The notes beneath the pieces were generated by a model. The model was not told the DNA's origin, searched no databases, and saw nothing but the letters and a program-made list of their open reading frames with translations. The translations under genes and the position numbers were made by a program. From Methylomonas sp. (GTDB lineage Bacteria > Pseudomonadota > Gammaproteobacteria > Methylococcales > Methylomonadaceae), in NCBI RefSeq assembly GCF_023228165.1, contig NZ_JALOBS010000007.1:108376-172375 (forward strand): a stretch of DNA of 64,000 bases. The letters are read 5' to 3'. Of this stretch, positions 61,032-64,000 are shown in pieces (the stretch's first letter is position 1; every line of letters begins with the position of its first letter).

Positions 61032-61354
61032 GCACCGTGCATATCGAGATAAAACAAGCCGTTGTCCGCCGCTATGCGGATGGTCTGAGTTACGATGCTG
61101 GCGACCCGTTTAATTTAGTGTGCACACTGGACTTTATAGGTCGTGGTGAGGTGCAGATGGGTGCCGATTTGGCTGTGCCTGGTCATCCCATTACCCGTGC
61201 TGATTTGCGCGAATTGCGCCGACAGTTAACCACTGATTTCCGTGCCAAGCGCGTGTATTGCTGGCGGTTGAAAGGCCTGTCGCCGCCATTTCGCGGGCGG
61301 GTTATTCGCGAGGAAGGGCCTTTGGCGTATTGGGAGATGCCGATTGAAGCCTGA
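61028..61354 (+). CDS. Phage hypothetical protein
   Basis: A 108-residue protein ('QAVVRRYADGLSYDAGDPFN', 'LRQLTTDFRAKR'-like middle). No motif is recognised. It overlaps the portal stop and the head-protein start, placing it in the packaging/head operon between portal and F-like protein, where such small genes vary among Mu-like phages. Confidence 0.55.
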   Translation: MSTVHIEIKQAVVRRYADGLSYDAGDPFNLVCTLDFIGRGEVQMGADLAVPGHPITRADLRELRRQLTTDFRAKRVYCWRLKGLSPPFRGRVIREEGPLAYWEMPIEA

Positions 61355-62639
61355 AAAATTGCCGTTTAAAGAAGCGATAGACTTTTATAAGGCCAAAATC
61401 CAGCTGCCAACCGCCAGTTGGACGGATATTTGGCAGCAACAACACAGCCATGCCTTTGTGGTGGCCGGCGCCGCGCACGATGCGCTGGTCGAGGACTTCT
61501 ATAACGCCATTTACGACGCCAAGCAGAACGGCGGCGGGTACGATGATTTTCGCCAGCGCTTCGACGATATAGTAGCAAAGCATGGCTGGAGCTATAACGG
61601 ATCGGCGGGTTGGCGCAGTAAGATCATCTACGATACTAATATCAATCAGTCTTACAACGCCGGGCGTTGGCAACAAATTCAAGCCGTCAAGCACTTGCGG
61701 CCCTATCTGGAATACGACCATACCTCTATCGAGCACCCTCGCCTGGAGCATAAGTTATGGGACCGCCTGATTTTTTCTGTGGATGATCCGATAGTCGATG
61801 TGATATCGCCGCAAAACGGCTGGGGATGCAAGTGCAGATGGAATTCTTTGTCTCAATACGAGGCAGAGCAGGCATGGACAGCTAAAGGCATGTCTGGTCC
61901 TGACAATTTGCAACTGGAATGGGAAACCAAAACGGTCGGCAGCAAAGGTGCGTCGCCGCGCACTGTGCAGGTGCCGAAGGGTATCGATCCGGGTTTTGCG
62001 TATAACCCCGGCAAGGCGTATTTGGAACCGCTGACGGTGCCGCCATTGACGGGCTACGATGCGGTGCTGAAGCAGCGCGATAAGCCTTGGCCGACCGGTT
62101 TCACGGCGCCTGACATGCCGAAACCGACTAAGGTGTCGCCCAACATTTTGCTGTCTGCCGATATCGCACCGGAGGTGGCTGTTGCCGAGTTTTTGTCTAT
62201 TTTCGGCGCGACGATGGAGGAAGGCGCGGCGTTTACTGACTTGGTCGGCAGTTCTTTGGCGATAACCAAAACGTTGTTTCACGACGGTACCGGCGAATTT
62301 AAGTGGCTGGCGAAGCCTGAAAAGGCGGGCCGTATGCAATATGCCAACTTGCTGGCCATGACGCTGTTGGAGCCCGATGAAATTTGGTGGCAATGGGAGG
62401 AAGACCGTTGGTGGTCTAACCAAAACCCTGATCAACCCAAACGTTGGCGCTTGAAAAGGCGGTATCTACGAGCTTATGAGGTTGAGGGAACCGGGGAGTT
62501 TGCGATATCGGTATTTGAGTGGGGTAGAACCGGCTGGTTTGGTTCAACAGCATTCATGGCTGAACCCAGTAGCGCTAAGCAGCGGCTGAAATATTTCGAC
62601 AAGCAGCGCTTGGGCAGGCTGTTGTTTAAGAAATCATGA
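61344..62639 (+). CDS. Mu F-like minor head protein with C-terminal PBECR-type nuclease-like domain
   Basis: A 431-residue protein. Residues of about 1-190 are a Mu gpF-like head domain ('VVAGAAHDALVEDFYNAIYD', 'KIIYDTNINQSYNAGRWQQI', 'DDPIVDVISPQNGWGCKCRW'). From about 290 on, 'LLAMTLLEPDEIWWQWEEDR' with 'KRRYLRAYEVEGTGEFAISV', ending 'SAKQRLKYFDKQRLGRLLFK', resembles the phage Barnase-EndoU-ColicinE5/D-RelE (PBECR) domains fused to head proteins. Such fusions may deliver a nuclease with the DNA. The start is TTG 61344 with GGGAG before it. Confidence 0.75.
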   Translation: MKPEKLPFKEAIDFYKAKIQLPTASWTDIWQQQHSHAFVVAGAAHDALVEDFYNAIYDAKQNGGGYDDFRQRFDDIVAKHGWSYNGSAGWRSKIIYDTNINQSYNAGRWQQIQAVKHLRPYLEYDHTSIEHPRLEHKLWDRLIFSVDDPIVDVISPQNGWGCKCRWNSLSQYEAEQAWTAKGMSGPDNLQLEWETKTVGSKGASPRTVQVPKGIDPGFAYNPGKAYLEPLTVPPLTGYDAVLKQRDKPWPTGFTAPDMPKPTKVSPNILLSADIAPEVAVAEFLSIFGATMEEGAAFTDLVGSSLAITKTLFHDGTGEFKWLAKPEKAGRMQYANLLAMTLLEPDEIWWQWEEDRWWSNQNPDQPKRWRLKRRYLRAYEVEGTGEFAISVFEWGRTGWFGSTAFMAEPSSAKQRLKYFDKQRLGRLLFKKS

Positions 62640-62741
62640 CCGGTTGGTGCTGTAGAACCGATCTGTGGGTTTGGTTGGGTCTGCCGTACAGTCGGCCTGT
62701 CTCCTATCGCCACGGTTTCATTATATATAAAGGTGGGGATT

Positions 62742-63263
62742 ATGCAATTTGAGATCGAACTGGAGTCTAGTCATCTTAATCGCATTTTGGAAGCGGCCAG
62801 ACGGGAGATAGCCTCGCCCGATGAGATGCTGGGCAGTATAGGCGAATCGTTGTTGCGGGCGAATAGGCAGCGCCACGAAAAAGGCGTCGATCCTGACGGT
62901 AATGAGTGGAAGAAACTATCTGATTTAACACTGGCGCAAGGCGACCGCAAAGGCGGACCTCTGAAAAAAACAGGTCGTATGTTGGCAAGTTTGAATTATC
63001 AGGTAGCCGACGAAACGTTGATATTGGGTTTTGATGGTGCACGTGATGCGACGTTGGCAGCACTACACCAAGCCGGCACCGATCCATATGTTATTAAGCC
63101 GCGTACTAAAAAAGCGCTGGCGTTTGCCGGTATCGTGCGGCGACGGGTCAATCATCCAGGGTTACCAAAACGGGAGCTGATCGGCTTCCCGGATACGGAT
63201 AAAGATTTGGTGGAGCACGTAACGATAGATCATCTCACAAGCGTTTTAAACCGCATTCGATGA
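62742..63263 (+). CDS. Phage virion morphogenesis protein (Mu gpG-like)
   Basis: A 173-residue protein of the virion morphogenesis family (Mu gpG). Markers are 'IGESLLRANRQRHEKGVDPD', 'GNEWKKLSDLTLAQGDRKGG', the Gly/Leu-rich 'LKKTGRMLASLNYQV' and the closing 'LPKRELIGFPDTDKDLVEHV'. GGTGGGG precedes ATG 62742; the frame to 62733 is not needed. It is the last phage gene before the right end; the protease/scaffold, capsid and tail genes that normally follow are missing. Confidence 0.85.
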   Translation: MQFEIELESSHLNRILEAARREIASPDEMLGSIGESLLRANRQRHEKGVDPDGNEWKKLSDLTLAQGDRKGGPLKKTGRMLASLNYQVADETLILGFDGARDATLAALHQAGTDPYVIKPRTKKALAFAGIVRRRVNHPGLPKRELIGFPDTDKDLVEHVTIDHLTSVLNRIR

Positions 63264-63388
63264 TGTAATAAAAGGCGTTTAAACACTGATTAATCCCTAT
63301 TTTGCAACGCTATTTTTCCAATTAATTACCGGCAGTTTCCGCTATTTCATCCCTATACTGTCCGGAATTCAAGAATTATATGCCTAAG

Positions 63389-63420
63389 CCTGAATCCCGC
63401 GAATTACGTGGGTTTTCGGG
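63389..63420 (+). terminator. Hairpin near the right end of the Mu-like element
   Basis: CCTGAATCCCGCG and CGTGGGTTTTCGGG pair with one or two mismatches around an AATTA loop, about 125 bases after the morphogenesis gene. It could terminate the late transcript. The T-run after it is poor. Confidence 0.4.
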
Positions 63421-63466
63421 CGAAATTTTGTGTTGTTAACTGTCCGTTTTCTCCCCCCTCCCTACT

Positions 63467-63720
63467 CTGGAGCGCAAGCCGGGAGCGTTACGCAATGGTG
63501 CGCCGTTTGCCGAGATGCCGTCGCCATTGTTGCTTTGCAGCGTGCATTGCGTAAGCGCCCCGGCGGCGACCGGGTGCTGGCTGAGGTGCTGGCGTGCGTA
63601 CCGGTTCACGGCCTGGACGTTGTCATCGCCGCTGTCAATCGATGCCTGGAATCCGGGCATATCCAGCAATGGGTATCTCTACCGCGACAATCGGTCGGTT
63701 GCAACAATTCGGCCCAGTGA
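63467..63720 (+). pseudogene. IS21 istA fragment right of the Mu-like insertion
   Basis: Starting at the duplicated CTGGA, the frame reads 'ERKPGALRNGAPFAEMPSPL', the continuation of the istA fragment at 50053-50126. After a one-base frameshift near 63523 it goes on as 'VALQRALRKRPGGDRVLAEV' and 'LDVVIAAVNRCLESGHIQ', the C-terminal helices of IstA. The istB gene is not present. The transposase was already broken or decayed after the phage inserted. Confidence 0.68.
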
Positions 63721-63745
63721 GATTGTTAATGAAGCGGCCATTCCA

Positions 63746-64000
63746 TCACAAACACACCACATTCACGTGCTTGCCAAAAACCTCCTGCACCGTCGGAATC
63801 AAATGGTCATGGTGGCTCAGGAAGATAACTTGGGTTTGTTCTGACAATGCCTTAAGTGCTTCAAAGCCCGCTTTTGATCGGTCATCATCGTAGTTGATAA
63901 ATAGATCGTCGGCGACGAAGGGCAACGGCATGGCCTGTTCCAGGTGCATTTCCAGGGCCGCCAGTCGAAGTGCCAGATAAAGCTGATCTCGTATGCCGTC
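63746..64000 (-). CDS. YhaN-like AAA/SMC-type ATPase, C-terminal part
   Basis: The last 84 codons of a gene that enters from beyond the window edge. 'DGIRDQLYLALRLAALEMHL' is the ABC signature-like helix, 'PLPFVADDLFINYDDDRSKA' the Walker B region and 'QVIFLSHHDHLIPTVQEVFG' the H-loop, as in YhaN/Rad50-like ATPases. Such proteins usually pair with a YhaM/SbcD-type nuclease gene, which would lie outside. It is likely island cargo from before the IS21 and phage insertions. Confidence 0.8.
   Translation of the reverse strand, partial: DGIRDQLYLALRLAALEMHLEQAMPLPFVADDLFINYDDDRSKAGFEALKALSEQTQVIFLSHHDHLIPTVQEVFGKHVNVVCL

Larger units (their letters stand above)
50127..63466 (+). mobile_element. 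13.3-kb BcepMu/Mu-like prophage remnant with 5-bp target duplication
   Basis: The element interrupts an IS21 istA gene, and CTGGA is present at both junctions (50122-50126 and 63467-63471). Joining the outer sequences at that word restores HYIPLLERKPGALRNG. A 5-bp duplication is the mark of Mu-type transposition. Both ends start AGT when read inward (AGTGTGAG on the left, AGTAGGGAG on the right). Inside are gp16-like and CI-like regulators, lysis genes, small and large terminase, DUF935 portal, Mu F-like head protein and gpG-like morphogenesis protein. MuA/MuB-type transposase, major capsid, tail and host-range genes are not seen, so it is defective or depends on a helper. Confidence 0.78.
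32282..64000 (+). mobile_element. Left part of a tRNA-Thr genomic island (continues past the window)
   Basis: From the tRNA-Thr fragment rightward the content changes from core genes to an integrase, toxin-antitoxin pairs, IS and phage scraps, two candidate defence loci and a Mu-like remnant. No second tRNA-Thr copy is visible up to 64000, so the right boundary lies beyond the window or has been lost. Later insertions inside it (IS21, then the Mu-like element) show it is composite. Confidence 0.55.

Noticed and set aside
63436..63669. 77-codon minus-strand frame at the right phage junction
   Set aside because: It spans the phage/IS21 boundary and is antisense to the recognisable IstA sequence.

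Overview
The window looks like chromosome of a gammaproteobacterium. The mix of an exosortase-type PEP-CTERM protein, di-haem cytochrome c peroxidases, several TonB-dependent receptors, an encapsulated-ferritin homologue and a Gor/OxyR/peroxiredoxin cluster resembles type I methanotrophs such as Methylomonas. That placement is from memory of such genomes, not from a search. About 30 kb of mostly ordinary chromosome is followed by about 32 kb of accessory DNA beginning at a tRNA-Thr fragment.

1-3.5 kb is an integron-like cassette cluster without an integrase. On the minus strand lie a short-chain dehydrogenase, a glyoxalase/bleomycin-resistance-like protein and a HEPN-like unknown, separated by attC sites. 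One attC is split by a group IIC-attC type intron (about 2124-2842) that carries no reverse transcriptase. An IS110 remnant truncates the cluster on the left. Two copies of a 71-bp palindrome-bearing repeat lie upstream on the right.

3.6-12.5 kb is redox and iron metabolism. A minus-strand operon encodes a di-haem peroxidase, a Tat-exported metallophosphoesterase, a small cytochrome c and a ferritin-like EncFtn. Next come glutathione reductase and a peroxiredoxin with a divergent oxyR. A Fur-type promoter then drives a small unknown, hemP, tonB, exbB and exbD. 12.6-20 kb holds secreted proteins (one PEP-CTERM, one Cys-rich, one 50-residue peptide) and a large ATPase/BTAD regulator followed by a TonB receptor. 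A decayed REP-associated transposase and a PIN/Phd toxin-antitoxin pair follow. 22.6-28.2 kb is a second iron block: a Fur-boxed catecholate-type receptor, a PepSY protein, PiuC and a Fur-boxed di-haem peroxidase. rarA and accA are housekeeping genes, followed by a decayed IS3 element.

32.3 kb to the right edge reads as a genomic island. The 3' half of tRNA-Thr(UGU) adjoins a tyrosine integrase. Cargo includes a ParE/RelE pair, IS and integrase scraps, and a two-gene unit of an AAA+/DUF4143 ATPase and a 1350-residue NACHT-like NTPase ending in a PD-(D/E)XK-like segment. A 38-bp palindrome overlaps the ATPase start codon. An ABC-three-component-like operon follows (Cap4-like nuclease, middle component, SMC-like ATPase with a frameshift, and a fourth unknown gene).

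50.1-63.5 kb is a 13.3-kb BcepMu/Mu-like element inserted in an IS21 istA gene, with a 5-bp target duplication still readable at both junctions. It keeps repressors, lysis genes, terminase, portal and minor head genes, but no transposase, major capsid or tail genes are visible. Its terminase-portal junction is tandemly duplicated with different cargo genes. The window ends inside a YhaN-like ATPase.
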